Part shown: positions 16,613 through 27,694 of the stretch, piece by piece | Layout of the letters: every line of letters begins with the position of its first letter | How positions within the stretch are numbered: the stretch's first letter is position 1 | DNA from: SIG440 sp045586925 | GTDB lineage: Bacteria > Bacillota > Clostridia > Monoglobales > Monoglobaceae | DNA: 64,000 nt | Direction of reading: 5' to 3' | Assembly (NCBI GenBank): GCA_045586925.1 | Contig: JAZNBG010000026.1 | Location: forward strand, 1 to 64,000 | Notes under the pieces: model-generated | Seen by the model: only the letters and a program-made list of their open reading frames with translations | What the model was told of the DNA's origin: nothing | The model's database searches: none | Translations under genes and position numbers: made by a program

Positions 16613-18394
16613 ATGGGTGTCGAGTGTATGTTTACCATTCAGCAAAAACTCTTGTGTTATACCATTTTGATTACTTTTGTTCCTTTATCTATTGCGGGCG
16701 TGTTTTTTTATAATCAAACGATAGATAATACCAAAGACAATTTGATGCAGGCAACTATAGAAACCTTTGAACAGGTAGATAATAGTGTTTTCTTAAAGAA
16801 AAACCGTATTGAAAAAGCACTTAATTTAATGGTTTCAAACAGATATGTTCATGAAATTCTTCGGGATACAGATTTTAATATGTCCGATTCGGCTACATTT
16901 CGGGCGGCAAAAGAATTAGATTTTGTATTTTCCCAGATGTGTGCAAATGCAGAAGAGATCAGAGGAATCATATTGTTTTCAAACAAAGGGGGAGTATATA
17001 CCTATCGGTGTTCATGGAATGACAGCAGCGTTGTGTCTTTTGCCATGAATTATGGTAAGGTTGATGAAGCTCCGGGCAAACTCACATGGCTGGGAACGCC
17101 GGAAAATAGTGATTTTTCCTACGGATCAGCTGTTGATTTAATAGGTACTGTGCTTTATGATACGAGTTACATAAAGGATAATAAACCGCTTTCAACAATT
17201 TACCTTCTTGTTGAGGACAACTATTTTGAAAGTTCTATTACTGAAATCGATACCGCATCGTTAATGGTATATGATGATGTAGGCAGGCTTGTTGTTTCCA
17301 AGGGCGAACAAAAACTCGCTAATATATGGAATGTATCCTTGGAGGCAGGTCAAAAGATATTCTCTAACGACAAAGGCGATTTTCAAATAAAAATTGATGA
17401 TGAAGAATATTATCTGACCTTTTATAAATCGCCAACTACTGAATGGACATACGTACGTATGATGTTATATCGTGAATATTTTAAGGAATTTCGGAATATT
17501 AGCTATACCATGCTTCTTATTGTATTGTGTGTTATTGGAATCAGTTTTTTTGTAAACATCTTTGTTGTAAAAAGAATTACAATGCCAATCAAAGAAGTTG
17601 TATATGCTATGGGTGAGGTTGGAAAGCGTAATTTTGATATAACTATGAACACGTACTCAAATGACGAATTTGGAGTCATCAGTGATGGATTTAACACAAT
17701 GGTTTCTCAATTAAACAAGTTATTTATTCAAATTGAAGACGAAGCAGAAAAACGCAGACAAGCAGACATTATGGCCCTGCAGTACCAGATGACACCGCAT
17801 TTTTTATACAATACTTTGAGCTCTATCAGGCTTAATTCGTATTCCAAGGGTGAGTTTGAAACGAGTGAGATGCTTCTTGTTATGGGTCGGTTTTTGAGAA
17901 ATGTTATCAATAATGCCGGTCGTATGATTAAGATTGATGATGAAATTCAAAATATTGAGGATTATATTTCCCTTTATAAAATACGTCACGAAAATAAGTT
18001 TTCATCTTTATGTGAAATAGAAGATGATATCCGGGAATGTAAAATACCTGCTATGATGATACAACCACTGGTTGAAAATGCAATTTTCCACGGGCTTAAT
18101 CAAAAGCTTGACGGAGTATATCCCGCTATGGTTAAAGTTGCAGTTACACGCAATGGAGAAGATATACGCATATCTGTTTGGGATAACGGAATAGGCATTC
18201 CGGGAGATCGTATTGAGGAACTCAATAGTAAAGAGGATACGCATGACGGCGACCGAATGCACATTGGAATTTCTAATATCCGCACAAGAATTTACGATTT
18301 GTTCGGCGATAATTATGGATTGACAATAGAGTCCGTGCAGGGCGAATACACCTTCGTAGAAATAACCTTGCCGTTGATAAAAGACGAGGCATAG
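16613..18394 (+). CDS. Sensor histidine kinase (YesM-like)
   Basis: 593 residues. Two membrane segments (about 14-35 and 300-322) enclose an extracellular sensor domain of roughly 260 residues, followed by a HAMP linker, the His-kinase box QMTPHFLYN (His about 396) and the ATPase domain with the N box (ENAIFHGL), G1 (DNGIGIP) and G2 (GISNIRTR). This is the HPK7-type architecture that pairs with YesN regulators in sugar uptake loci. ATG 16613 has only a weak ribosome-binding site; ATG 16628 is an equally good start. It probably senses an oligosaccharide, directly or through the binding lipoprotein. Confidence 0.93.
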   Translation: MGVECMFTIQQKLLCYTILITFVPLSIAGVFFYNQTIDNTKDNLMQATIETFEQVDNSVFLKKNRIEKALNLMVSNRYVHEILRDTDFNMSDSATFRAAKELDFVFSQMCANAEEIRGIILFSNKGGVYTYRCSWNDSSVVSFAMNYGKVDEAPGKLTWLGTPENSDFSYGSAVDLIGTVLYDTSYIKDNKPLSTIYLLVEDNYFESSITEIDTASLMVYDDVGRLVVSKGEQKLANIWNVSLEAGQKIFSNDKGDFQIKIDDEEYYLTFYKSPTTEWTYVRMMLYREYFKEFRNISYTMLLIVLCVIGISFFVNIFVVKRITMPIKEVVYAMGEVGKRNFDITMNTYSNDEFGVISDGFNTMVSQLNKLFIQIEDEAEKRRQADIMALQYQMTPHFLYNTLSSIRLNSYSKGEFETSEMLLVMGRFLRNVINNAGRMIKIDDEIQNIEDYISLYKIRHENKFSSLCEIEDDIRECKIPAMMIQPLVENAIFHGLNQKLDGVYPAMVKVAVTRNGEDIRISVWDNGIGIPGDRIEELNSKEDTHDGDRMHIGISNIRTRIYDLFGDNYGLTIESVQGEYTFVEITLPLIKDEA

Positions 18395-18422
18395 AAGATG
18401 TCTGAGAAAGAGAGGATTATAT

Positions 18423-21400
18423 ATGGATAAAAAATTTAGAAAAATATGTTCGATTTTCCTTACTTTAGTTTTGTTGGTGTCACAGATAAGTGTTATGGCT
18501 GATTTTACTGAACCCGGTCAGGCAGAATATGCGATTGAGGATTTAAGTCTTAAAAGCAATCAGGAGTTAGCTTATGATTTTTATCTTCCATTTGATACAA
18601 ATACTGCCGAAATAACATATTCTGTCAAACAGGATACGAACCTTACAATTTCCACTGGGATACAGACACAAAGTATAAAGCTTGAAGCACAATCTTCTGC
18701 AGTTGCGTTAAATTTTGAGACTGTAGAAAGAAAAGGCGAACGTCAATTTGTTTTTCAGTCAGATACTGATGTGGCAATAGATGTCAACTTTACAAAATAT
18801 ACATATGGCTCTGATTTTAGCGTAGCTGGTGGTACAAACATTCAGTTGTCTAAGCTTACTGATGAGGAGAGTGCGATTTCTTCTGCAATTATTATCGACG
18901 AAGCGGCATCAGCTATTGTTGTGCGTGGGGCACTTCGTTATATAAATAACGAGAATCCAAAAGCTTTGCCTGAGAAAATCGATGGAAGCATATATCTTCC
19001 GGCAAGGGTGCTGGCTTTGTCGCTTGGTTGTTATTACGAAAATATTCCGTCACGCAACTATATTTTATTGAGGGAAAGTAATAGCGGTCGGGAATTTTAT
19101 TTCAAACAGGATGGCAGCTATATCCAAACAAACCGCGGTGAGAAACAGGAACTGAAGTTTAAGCCTGTCTACAAAAGTGGTGAGCCATACCTTCCGATTC
19201 GCTTTTTTGCGGAAGAATTAAATAAAACTGTCGGTTACAAAGATGGTCTTGTTGTTATTGATGATAAGTATTCTGTAGATAGAATTCTTAATAATGATTT
19301 ACTTTATGGATACGCTAAAGACATTTTAAGTGAGTTTGTTCCCGTAGAATTGACCGGTAATGTATATCATGTATCCCAGAGTTCTGCTGCAAGCGATTCA
19401 AACACCGGCACATTGGAACAGCCGCTTAGAACACTTGCAGAGGCATCTGCGCGTGCTGAGGCAGGTGATACAGTTATTATACACGAGGGAGTTTGGAGAG
19501 AAGAACTTGCTCCTCAAAATGATGGCACCGCCACAAATCCTATTGTTTTTCGTGCAGCGAAAGGCGAAAAAGTTGTATTGTCTGCAACGAATGTTGCTGA
19601 TAATTTTGTTGAATCAACAGATAATCCCGGATGGGCAGAAGCAAATATGATTTGCGATTTGGGCGAAGGCAGAAACCAGATTTTCTTTAATGGTGAGCCC
19701 CTTATAGAAGCAAGATATCCCAACGGACCCGTGATTGAGATGTCTTCGGGTGGAGAACCGCTTTCACCTTTGTTTCCGGTCTGTGGCGACTTTAATGTTG
19801 ATCCTGCTGATAAAACACTTGTTACAAGCGATACCTTATTAAAAGAGGCTACAACAGATTATTGGAAGGGAGCAACCTTCGTTTCGATGCATGGATATGG
19901 TTGGACACTTTCCACTGCTAAAGTATCATCATCAAGCACAGGAAGCTTAAAACTTGATGAAAATAGTTTCGCAAAAAAATGGTGGTACGACAGAGGCGAC
20001 CATGACAGCTTATGGAATTATGGATATTTAAGCGGCCACAAGAATGCGATTGATTTACCCGGTGAGTGGGCAATTGAAGATGGTAGGCTGCTTATAATGC
20101 CACCGCAGGATGTTGATATATCCGATTTGTCGGTTGAAGTGAAAGCACGTCAAACAACAATCAATCTTACCAACCGTAAGTATGTACAGATTGTTGGTCT
20201 TGAAAGTTTTGGCGGCGGAGCAACAATGCTTGACAGTGAAATGTGTATGTTAAATGATGTTGATATGAAATACATATCTCATTACACACACTCTGATGAT
20301 CAAAGAGAAGGATATATTACTGATGGAAGTAATATAGCGAAGAAAATCAATGGAAAAAGCGGAGCTCCTGCCAAAGGAGAAGTCGGCGTTTATGTTGGGG
20401 GCCGCAACAATATAGTTATCAATTCATCATTCGATCATAGTGCTGCAGCAGGGTTGTATCTGGGTGGTGTTTACGCCTATATAGACAATAATGAAATTAA
20501 AAACTGTGGCTATATGGGTAGCTATGTCAGCGGAATTTTTGCTTGTTCTGAGCCCTGGGGCGACGCTCTTGACTTAAGAGGAGGATTTTCTATCTATAAC
20601 AATACTATTTCCAACGCAGGCAGAGGTCTGATTACGGTTTTGGGAACAGAATTCATAGATGATGGAAATATAACGGCATATCAGTGGAGAACACCGGATG
20701 GTAAACTAACTTATAATATTCCTTACCTTCCTTACGAGGTTGCGTACAATGACCTTCATGACGGAACACTGTTTGCTATGGATTCGGGTCTTTATTACAG
20801 TTATATGGTAACCTGTAATAGCGACAAGTTAAAGAGTTGTGTACATAATAATTATTTGTACTTAACTTCGGGAGAAACTAATCCATGGAATAATGGTATA
20901 TACAGTGACGGTGGTTCAATTGGCGTAGATTATTTCAACAACCTGATTTTCACAACGGAAAGAAATACAAAATTCAGCTATTCCCATATTACTGTAGGAA
21001 AGAAATCAACCACAAGTACGAGGAGCGCCAATGCAGAAATCAAGGCTCCCGTAATAGGAGGACCTGATGCATTGACAGCAGAACAATTTCCGCTTGGTAA
21101 GCCTTTTGCGGCAGGAAAGACGAGTGATGAAGACTATCTGTTAAATTATACGAAAGCGTCTGAAACTGCACAATTTTATCCTGTAAGCAATGCAACTCTT
21201 GATGGCGCAGTTTACGATGCACAGGGCGGTGCTCGGCTGGATTCGTCGGATGATATGATTTGTTTTGACAATGTGGATTTTACGCAAAATGGGTCAAACA
21301 GGGTCAACATATATTATTGTGCAGACAAATATAAGAATTCAAGTATTTTGTCTGTATATGTTGGCGATAGTATTCAAACAGCAAAAAAATGTGAGGTTCT

Positions 21401-21968
21401 GCTTCCGTCTGATGCAGATACACCCGATAAGATTGATTTTGTTTCGGCAGATATAGGTAAGATTGTAGGAGCAAAAAAAGTATATATTAAAACCGGAAAT
21501 TCATGCTATTCATCGGATGCTTCCATTTTGGGAATTATGGTATCTGATGATGGTAATTCGTCAGTCGGCCATAATGCGGAAAATATAACAGCAGCCAATT
21601 TTGACCGAATCCACGCATTAACCTCGGTTGGACAGGCGGCTCGTGTTGCTTCAAGTGGATACGGAAGTTATGTTATGAATAATGCCAACGGAACTGTGCT
21701 TGTATATGAGGATGTCAATGTAGATCAGACATCAAGTAAACTTGCTTTAACATTCAGAGGGTTTGGTGAAAATCCTCAAATAAGCTTCTATTTAGATAAT
21801 CTTAACTCGACCCCATTTTTCACCTGTAATTCTAAAAATACCAATGGTGCAATAGAGACAATTACACATGAACTTGGAAAAACTCTCGATGCCGGAACCT
21901 ATGATATCTATGTAAAATTTTCTATTGGAAGCACTTTGGATTTGTATTCGCTTGGCATTTTACCATAA
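18423..21968 (+). CDS. Secreted right-handed beta-helix protein with copper-amine-oxidase-like stalk (paralog 1)
   Basis: 1181 residues. Signal peptide 1-26. Region about 155-285 has the YLPARVLALSLG and YLPIRFFAEE repeats of the copper amine oxidase N-terminal-like domain, which in Clostridia is often a surface-attachment or stalk module. From about 311 a DUF1565-type parallel beta-helix begins (YHVSQSSAASDSNTGT, GDTVIIHEGVWRE) and runs to about 870, then two beta-sandwich domains resembling carbohydrate-binding modules. Such helices occur in pectate lyases and other polysaccharide-active proteins; no catalytic set is certain. AGAGAGG precedes ATG 18423. It is about the same length and domain order as the next gene, a tandem duplication. 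Confidence 0.8.
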   Translation: MDKKFRKICSIFLTLVLLVSQISVMADFTEPGQAEYAIEDLSLKSNQELAYDFYLPFDTNTAEITYSVKQDTNLTISTGIQTQSIKLEAQSSAVALNFETVERKGERQFVFQSDTDVAIDVNFTKYTYGSDFSVAGGTNIQLSKLTDEESAISSAIIIDEAASAIVVRGALRYINNENPKALPEKIDGSIYLPARVLALSLGCYYENIPSRNYILLRESNSGREFYFKQDGSYIQTNRGEKQELKFKPVYKSGEPYLPIRFFAEELNKTVGYKDGLVVIDDKYSVDRILNNDLLYGYAKDILSEFVPVELTGNVYHVSQSSAASDSNTGTLEQPLRTLAEASARAEAGDTVIIHEGVWREELAPQNDGTATNPIVFRAAKGEKVVLSATNVADNFVESTDNPGWAEANMICDLGEGRNQIFFNGEPLIEARYPNGPVIEMSSGGEPLSPLFPVCGDFNVDPADKTLVTSDTLLKEATTDYWKGATFVSMHGYGWTLSTAKVSSSSTGSLKLDENSFAKKWWYDRGDHDSLWNYGYLSGHKNAIDLPGEWAIEDGRLLIMPPQDVDISDLSVEVKARQTTINLTNRKYVQIVGLESFGGGATMLDSEMCMLNDVDMKYISHYTHSDDQREGYITDGSNIAKKINGKSGAPAKGEVGVYVGGRNNIVINSSFDHSAAAGLYLGGVYAYIDNNEIKNCGYMGSYVSGIFACSEPWGDALDLRGGFSIYNNTISNAGRGLITVLGTEFIDDGNITAYQWRTPDGKLTYNIPYLPYEVAYNDLHDGTLFAMDSGLYYSYMVTCNSDKLKSCVHNNYLYLTSGETNPWNNGIYSDGGSIGVDYFNNLIFTTERNTKFSYSHITVGKKSTTSTRSANAEIKAPVIGGPDALTAEQFPLGKPFAAGKTSDEDYLLNYTKASETAQFYPVSNATLDGAVYDAQGGARLDSSDDMICFDNVDFTQNGSNRVNIYYCADKYKNSSILSVYVGDSIQTAKKCEVLLPSDADTPDKIDFVSADIGKIVGAKKVYIKTGNSCYSSDASILGIMVSDDGNSSVGHNAENITAANFDRIHALTSVGQAARVASSGYGSYVMNNANGTVLVYEDVNVDQTSSKLALTFRGFGENPQISFYLDNLNSTPFFTCNSKNTNGAIETITHELGKTLDAGTYDIYVKFSIGSTLDLYSLGILP

Positions 21969-22000
21969 CGAACTTTGAGTAAGATTAAAGGAGGAAGATT

Positions 22001-25000
22001 ATGAAAAGAAAAGTTATCAGCATCTTTTTGTCAGTATTGCTGGCCTTGCTTCCGGTACTTAATGCCGGTGCAGCATATCGCCCGGGTCCGACAACATTTT
22101 CGTTGACGAATGAAAGCATTACGCAAAGCAGCGGCGTGACAACCGGTGCAGACGTAAAACTTTTAATCAAACAAGCGGGCACGGCATCCTATGATTTCTT
22201 TCTGCCGTTTGATGCAGAAAAGATAGAATTTCATTACACATCAGGCTCCTCGGGGAAAATTTCTATTGGTGCAGATGGAATGAAATGTGGCGATGTTAAA
22301 CTTGATTCTGCGTCAAGCGTAGCAGAGTATGTGTTTAAAAGCCCTTTAAGACTTGGAGACCACATTCTTTCGTTGTCACTTGAGGGCAATATGTCCATCA
22401 CCGAAATCAAGTTCCGTGAAAAGGACTCAAAATTCATTAAAGGTGAAGGTGAAAAAATCTGGCTTCCCGATTTGTCTGAGGAAGAAGTTGCAATATCTAC
22501 AGCAGTTATTGTAAAAACCGATGCCTCAATTATTATGGTAAATGGCAGCAGAAGATATCTTGACGAGCAGGATCTGGATGCAAAACCGATTGTGAAAAAC
22601 GGCAGCATATATCTGCCGATAAAACCGCTTAGCCGTGCCCTTGAGTATTACTATGAATATCTTCCTGACAAGAATTATATCCTTATGCGTCACGATGATG
22701 TAAACTACGAATGGCGCAATGGAAAGATGACGAAGCAGAAGCTCGGTCATGAGCCGGAGAATATTGCTATCGTACCGCATTTTGAAAATGGAAGAGTATA
22801 TATGCCACTTAGATATTTTGCAGAAGAGACAGGTGAGACTGTCCTTTATAAGGATGGTGTAGCGGTTGTTGATTATCGCAATATTGCAAAAGATATTATA
22901 AACAAAAATTCCAATTTTGAATATGTGTTAAATAAATTTAAACCGTTTGAAAAAGCACAAGCCATTGGAAATACCTACTATGTTGCACAAGGCTTTAATG
23001 CAAGCGATAACAACCCCGGCACAATTGATGCGCCGTTTAAAACACTTGCAAAGGCATCGTCAGTTGCAAGGGCGGGTGATACAGTTATAGTGAGAGAGGG
23101 TATTTACCGAGAAATCCTTGCTCCGCAAAACGATGGTACAGCCACAAGCCCTGTTACCTTCCGTGCAATGGAAGGAGAAGAAGTTATTCTTTCGGCTACC
23201 GAGAGAGTAAAGGACTTTGTTGATATGGGTGATGGTACAGTTGCCGGATATATGGATTGGGATTTGGGACTGGGTAAAAATCAGGTTTTCTATAATAATG
23301 AATGTATTATCGAGGCAAGATACCCCAATTCGCCCGGGATTGAAATGTCAGAAGGCAGAGAACTTTCGGCTTTATATCCGGTCAAAGGTGATTTTCTTGT
23401 TCCTGACCACGATAAATCTATTGTAGTAAGCGATACGCTTCTCAATCAGGACGAAGAGGATTATTGGAAAGGTGCTATTTATGTGTCTATGCACGGATAT
23501 GCATGGGGACTTGGTACGGCGGTTGTTGATTCGTCAAAAAAAGGACAGTTGAACCTTACCAAATTCTCTACATTCAAGTGGTATGACCCTGCAACCAGTG
23601 ATAAAGCAGACTGGGGATTTCTCTCGGGACACAAAAATGCTATGGATCTTCCCGGTGAATGGGTCAAGGAAAATAATGTACTGCTTATGATACCTCCAAC
23701 GGGAGAAAGTGCAGAAACCTTACAGGTAGAAGTAAAAAAACGCCATCTTGTTGCTGATATTGCTGACCGAAAGTTTGTTCACTTGGAAGGCTTTAAGACC
23801 TTTGGCGGAAGCATCAGAATGAACAACAGCGAAATGTGTATGCTTGACGGAATCGATGCAAAATATATGAATCACTTTACCTGGTCGGATGACTTCCGTG
23901 AAGGATTTATAGATGATTACAGTCAGGCTACAAGAGTTTCAGGTGAGCCAAGCCCGCTTTCACGTGGAGAGGTTGGTATAATTATCGGCGGTACCGATAA
24001 CTATGTTATAAACTCAAAGCTTGACCATGCAGCATCGGCTGCAATCGTTATGGTTGGTACATATGCTTATATTGAAAACAACATCATTTCCAATACAGGG
24101 TATGCAGGCAACTATGTCAGTGGTGTCAGCATGATGGTAGAGCCGTGGAAGGACGCGAGGACACCGAGGGGTGGGTTTGCAATGTATCATAATACGATAT
24201 ATAATGCAGGACGTTCCGTATTTAATATGTCTTCGTCCGAGGGTATCGTAGGCGACTGGAACAACCCGTGGCATGTGCCCTTTATACCTCACGAAATGGC
24301 GTATAATGATTTCCACGATGGTATCCTGTTTTCATTGGATACTGGTGTAACATACGAATATTACAGTAATGCACAATCCGAAAGACATAATGCAAGATAT
24401 CACCACAACTATGTATATACAACCTTCCCCGAATCAAATCCATTCTCTATGGGTATTTACCATGATGGACATACAAAGGGATTTGACACATATGAAAATG
24501 TTGTCTTTACTACCGAGCCTGGAACAATGTTTACACATGCATATACAACAGTCAGCGTTGACGGTGCAGGTACGGATAATATGGCTCGTAGAAATATGGA
24601 CCTCTATCGTGAACCGGTATCCGGTGGCGCAGCCGGTCTTGAGGCGGAGCATTTTCCGCTGGGTATGCCATATTATGCAGGGGCATTGCAGGGCAGCGGC
24701 GAATATCTGAAAAACTATAATAAGGAATGGGAAAAAGTAAATCTGATTGAAGCGAAAGAGGCAATCTTAGCTGACGGAGTAGAAGTAAACGAATATGGCT
24801 ATGCTGTGCTTGATTCCGAAGGGGATATGATAGAATTCAGGGATGTTGACCTTACAGAAGAGGGCAAAAATGCAATTGATATTTATTTTGCCGGTGATTT
24901 TTACAATAAAAATACACTCTTGCAGGTTGGTGTAGGTGACAGCGTTGAAACAGCAAGCTTTTCACCACAGAAATTTGAGGTAAGAACCGGAGGCGATAAA

Positions 25001-25579
25001 GAACTTGACCTGTTTAAAGCATATTTCCCTGAAACCAAAGGAAAAACCAATATTTATATTAAGTATCAGTCAGGACCGGGAATTGCGATTGATTCAATTC
25101 ATCTTCGCAGGAATGAAGCGATTTCGCTCGGTCATGACGGGGCAAAGGTTTGGGGCGGACAGTTCGACAGAATTGTAAAAGCGCAGAACAGTGTGGTTCC
25201 AAACGCAGTGTATACCACAGCAAACGGAAAACCGTATGTTAAAGATGTATGGCCGGGTTCAGCCCTGCTTTACAGTAAGGTAGAAGTTCCTGAAGGAGCA
25301 AAATACTTCTATTTCAATGCTGGTGTATCCGGTTCATATGCGGGTCAGGAGGTAGTATTCAGTTATTATAAGACTGGTGATCCGCAGAATACCGAATTTG
25401 CAAAGGTAGTTACAAAGGACAACGGCTGGTATGCAGACAATGATCCTATTTATGTTGAGCTTAAGGATATGCCGTCAGGACAGATGGATATTTATGCAGA
25501 ATTCTTTACAGACGGAAAAACCTGTAATTTATATAGCTTCGGCTTTTTAACTGAACTGCCGGACGACGAAAATAAGTAG
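22001..25579 (+). CDS. Secreted right-handed beta-helix protein with copper-amine-oxidase-like stalk (paralog 2)
   Basis: 1192 residues, same domain order as the protein at 18423: signal peptide 1-25, two-part stalk (IYLPIKPLSRALEYYYE, YMPLRYFAEETGE) at about 160-298, beta-helix from about 323 with near-identical stretches (LAPQNDGTAT; LSGHKNA; SEMCMLDG), then C-terminal beta-sandwich regions. GGAGGA precedes ATG 22001; the gap to the paralog is 32 bases. Divergence over most of the length suggests an old duplication with possible substrate specialisation. Both likely bind or cleave a polysaccharide at the cell surface. Confidence 0.8.
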   Translation: MKRKVISIFLSVLLALLPVLNAGAAYRPGPTTFSLTNESITQSSGVTTGADVKLLIKQAGTASYDFFLPFDAEKIEFHYTSGSSGKISIGADGMKCGDVKLDSASSVAEYVFKSPLRLGDHILSLSLEGNMSITEIKFREKDSKFIKGEGEKIWLPDLSEEEVAISTAVIVKTDASIIMVNGSRRYLDEQDLDAKPIVKNGSIYLPIKPLSRALEYYYEYLPDKNYILMRHDDVNYEWRNGKMTKQKLGHEPENIAIVPHFENGRVYMPLRYFAEETGETVLYKDGVAVVDYRNIAKDIINKNSNFEYVLNKFKPFEKAQAIGNTYYVAQGFNASDNNPGTIDAPFKTLAKASSVARAGDTVIVREGIYREILAPQNDGTATSPVTFRAMEGEEVILSATERVKDFVDMGDGTVAGYMDWDLGLGKNQVFYNNECIIEARYPNSPGIEMSEGRELSALYPVKGDFLVPDHDKSIVVSDTLLNQDEEDYWKGAIYVSMHGYAWGLGTAVVDSSKKGQLNLTKFSTFKWYDPATSDKADWGFLSGHKNAMDLPGEWVKENNVLLMIPPTGESAETLQVEVKKRHLVADIADRKFVHLEGFKTFGGSIRMNNSEMCMLDGIDAKYMNHFTWSDDFREGFIDDYSQATRVSGEPSPLSRGEVGIIIGGTDNYVINSKLDHAASAAIVMVGTYAYIENNIISNTGYAGNYVSGVSMMVEPWKDARTPRGGFAMYHNTIYNAGRSVFNMSSSEGIVGDWNNPWHVPFIPHEMAYNDFHDGILFSLDTGVTYEYYSNAQSERHNARYHHNYVYTTFPESNPFSMGIYHDGHTKGFDTYENVVFTTEPGTMFTHAYTTVSVDGAGTDNMARRNMDLYREPVSGGAAGLEAEHFPLGMPYYAGALQGSGEYLKNYNKEWEKVNLIEAKEAILADGVEVNEYGYAVLDSEGDMIEFRDVDLTEEGKNAIDIYFAGDFYNKNTLLQVGVGDSVETASFSPQKFEVRTGGDKELDLFKAYFPETKGKTNIYIKYQSGPGIAIDSIHLRRNEAISLGHDGAKVWGGQFDRIVKAQNSVVPNAVYTTANGKPYVKDVWPGSALLYSKVEVPEGAKYFYFNAGVSGSYAGQEVVFSYYKTGDPQNTEFAKVVTKDNGWYADNDPIYVELKDMPSGQMDIYAEFFTDGKTCNLYSFGFLTELPDDENK

Positions 25580-25593
25580 AAAGGAGAGATAGA

Positions 25594-27657
25594 ATGATAA
25601 AGAAATGTTTATCGGTTTTTGTGATGGCGGTGCTTATTGTTTCCTGCTTTACAGTGCCTTCGTTTGCACAGGTGGATGGTCTTGTTTTCAGCATGGATTT
25701 GTCAGCATATTCAAATACAACCCCAGTAATTAAAAATGCGGCAGATTCAGGTTCAAGCGATGGTATTACATTTAAAGGCGTGAACAACTCATCCGGTCAT
25801 CCGCAGCTTGCAACATTTGAAAGCACAAGCGGAAGCACACCATATTTGACTTTTACCGATCCTGAGGATGTAACAAGTGACGGTCGTTATGGTTCATTTC
25901 AAATTGGTAAGGATAAACTCGACGATTTGGGTATTACCAACAGTACAGAACTTACTGTTGAGTGGTGGTCAAATACCTACGCTGACAGCTCGGGATATTC
26001 CTTGGGCGCAAAGCTCTTCAAGTATGGAACAACTTCTCTTGACAAGGGTTTTATGGAAATTTATGTAGGTTCAGGAAACACCTTTTCTATGAGGGCATCC
26101 GGAAAGGCAAACCTTGCTACAGGCTGGTGGGAGGCAGCGTCCGTTAACATTGCTTCCAACCTTGACAGCTGGCATCATTATGTATGGACCCGCAGATGGG
26201 ATGCAACCAATAATCATTACCTGACCACACTGTATCGTGACGGTGAAGTTGTTTCTTCCCTGAACAATACAAGCGGAGGCTACAAAAATGAAGAAGATGT
26301 TTCAGGTAGCGCATTTTGTGTTGGCGGAAACTACAATGGTTATAACATTTACGGCGGTGGAATCGGTATGTTTAATATTTATACCAGAGAGCTTTCTGCA
26401 ACAGAGGCGGCAAGCCGCTATAATTTAACCAAGGATAGATATACTGCACCGCTGCAACAGGTTCTTATAGAAGAGGATATGAGCAAGTATACTGTCGGAG
26501 AGATGCCGGTTGGAACAAAAATGTTTACTCAATCACGTGCGACAGAAGGCGATATGAGCGATTTGACCGTAAGAGAAGCAATAAGTACCAATGGTGTTGA
26601 TACGATAAAATATATCGAGCTTTCCAATGGCGGAGCCTCTGCAAAGGATACATACTATGGTTATAAATTCAGTCCTGTTTTTTCTGAGAGCTTTGTTGCC
26701 GATATAAATTTGCAACCGGTTGGACTGTCGCCGGCATCCCGTGCGCTTCGTTGGGGCAAAAACACTATTATTCATGATATGCGTGTGGCACTTAGTGCCG
26801 AAACTGATGAATATGGCTTCCATAACCTTCGTTACCTTTTCGTTATGGGAGAGGATGGAAAGTATGATATGACCTGTATAGACAAATTAACAGGACAGAC
26901 AATTGCAACCAAGGAAGATATTGCAGCTACCTGTGAATATATTCTTTGTCAGCAGTATAATGCACCCGGACAGGAGAAATACCTCAATGTATCCAAGTTC
27001 AAGGTGTTCCGTTATACCGTGCCGGAAATCAGTGCCCATAACGCAAATAGTTTGGGCCTTGACAATGAGTATATTACAATTGAGTTTACAGAACCGCTGG
27101 ACGAATCAAGTGTAACGAGCGAAGCTTTTGTGCTTAAAAACCTTGATACAAACCGCGTGATAACAACTGAGCTTGACTCTTACAATGCCGAAACAAGTAT
27201 TGCGACAATTAAACTTCGCGAGTATCTGGATGCTTCGAACACATATCGTCTGAGTGTTGCAGATGTTTGCGATATGGATGGCTTTGCCATCGGAGGTGAT
27301 ACAAGTATCGACTTTACGATGCCTGACGAGGATTCAGAGGTTGCATCTGTGGTATATAAAGATTCGTCAGATGGGGTAATTACAGCTCTTGGCAGCAATA
27401 AAAATATTTCTGTGAGTGTTACTATAGAAAACAACACAGCAATGGGAAAGAATTATAAGGTAATTTTACTTCTTTTGGATGCCGATGGTGTGGTTGTGGA
27501 TGCAGCAGCAGGCACCGGCTCAGATGAAGCATCAATTACAGCAGCTTTGACGGGCAATGTTACAGTGAACGAGGGCTATAGTGCAAAATGCCTCGTTTGG
27601 GAAAATACACAGAACGGTTATAAGGTTTTAATGCAAACCCCGTCTGTGATTAAATAA
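25594..27657 (+). CDS. Secreted LamG/concanavalin-like and Ig-like domain protein
   Basis: 687 residues. Signal peptide 1-26 (cleavage after SFAQ or near). Residues about 29-285 form a LamG/Laminin_G_3-type jelly roll (LTVEWWSNTYADSS, WHHYVWTRRWD, GGIGMFNIYTRELS), usually a carbohydrate-binding fold. A second jelly-roll-like region follows, then an SbsA-type Ig-like domain at about 475-580 (SLGLDNEYITIEFTEPLD, YRLSVADVCD) and a C-terminal beta domain. AGAAAGGAGAG precedes ATG 25594, 14 bases after the previous stop. No SLH or LPXTG anchor is seen. Confidence 0.8.
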   Translation: MIKKCLSVFVMAVLIVSCFTVPSFAQVDGLVFSMDLSAYSNTTPVIKNAADSGSSDGITFKGVNNSSGHPQLATFESTSGSTPYLTFTDPEDVTSDGRYGSFQIGKDKLDDLGITNSTELTVEWWSNTYADSSGYSLGAKLFKYGTTSLDKGFMEIYVGSGNTFSMRASGKANLATGWWEAASVNIASNLDSWHHYVWTRRWDATNNHYLTTLYRDGEVVSSLNNTSGGYKNEEDVSGSAFCVGGNYNGYNIYGGGIGMFNIYTRELSATEAASRYNLTKDRYTAPLQQVLIEEDMSKYTVGEMPVGTKMFTQSRATEGDMSDLTVREAISTNGVDTIKYIELSNGGASAKDTYYGYKFSPVFSESFVADINLQPVGLSPASRALRWGKNTIIHDMRVALSAETDEYGFHNLRYLFVMGEDGKYDMTCIDKLTGQTIATKEDIAATCEYILCQQYNAPGQEKYLNVSKFKVFRYTVPEISAHNANSLGLDNEYITIEFTEPLDESSVTSEAFVLKNLDTNRVITTELDSYNAETSIATIKLREYLDASNTYRLSVADVCDMDGFAIGGDTSIDFTMPDEDSEVASVVYKDSSDGVITALGSNKNISVSVTIENNTAMGKNYKVILLLLDADGVVVDAAAGTGSDEASITAALTGNVTVNEGYSAKCLVWENTQNGYKVLMQTPSVIK

Positions 27658-27694
27658 ATAATAAAAATTATATTAATTAAAGGAGTGTTTTTTT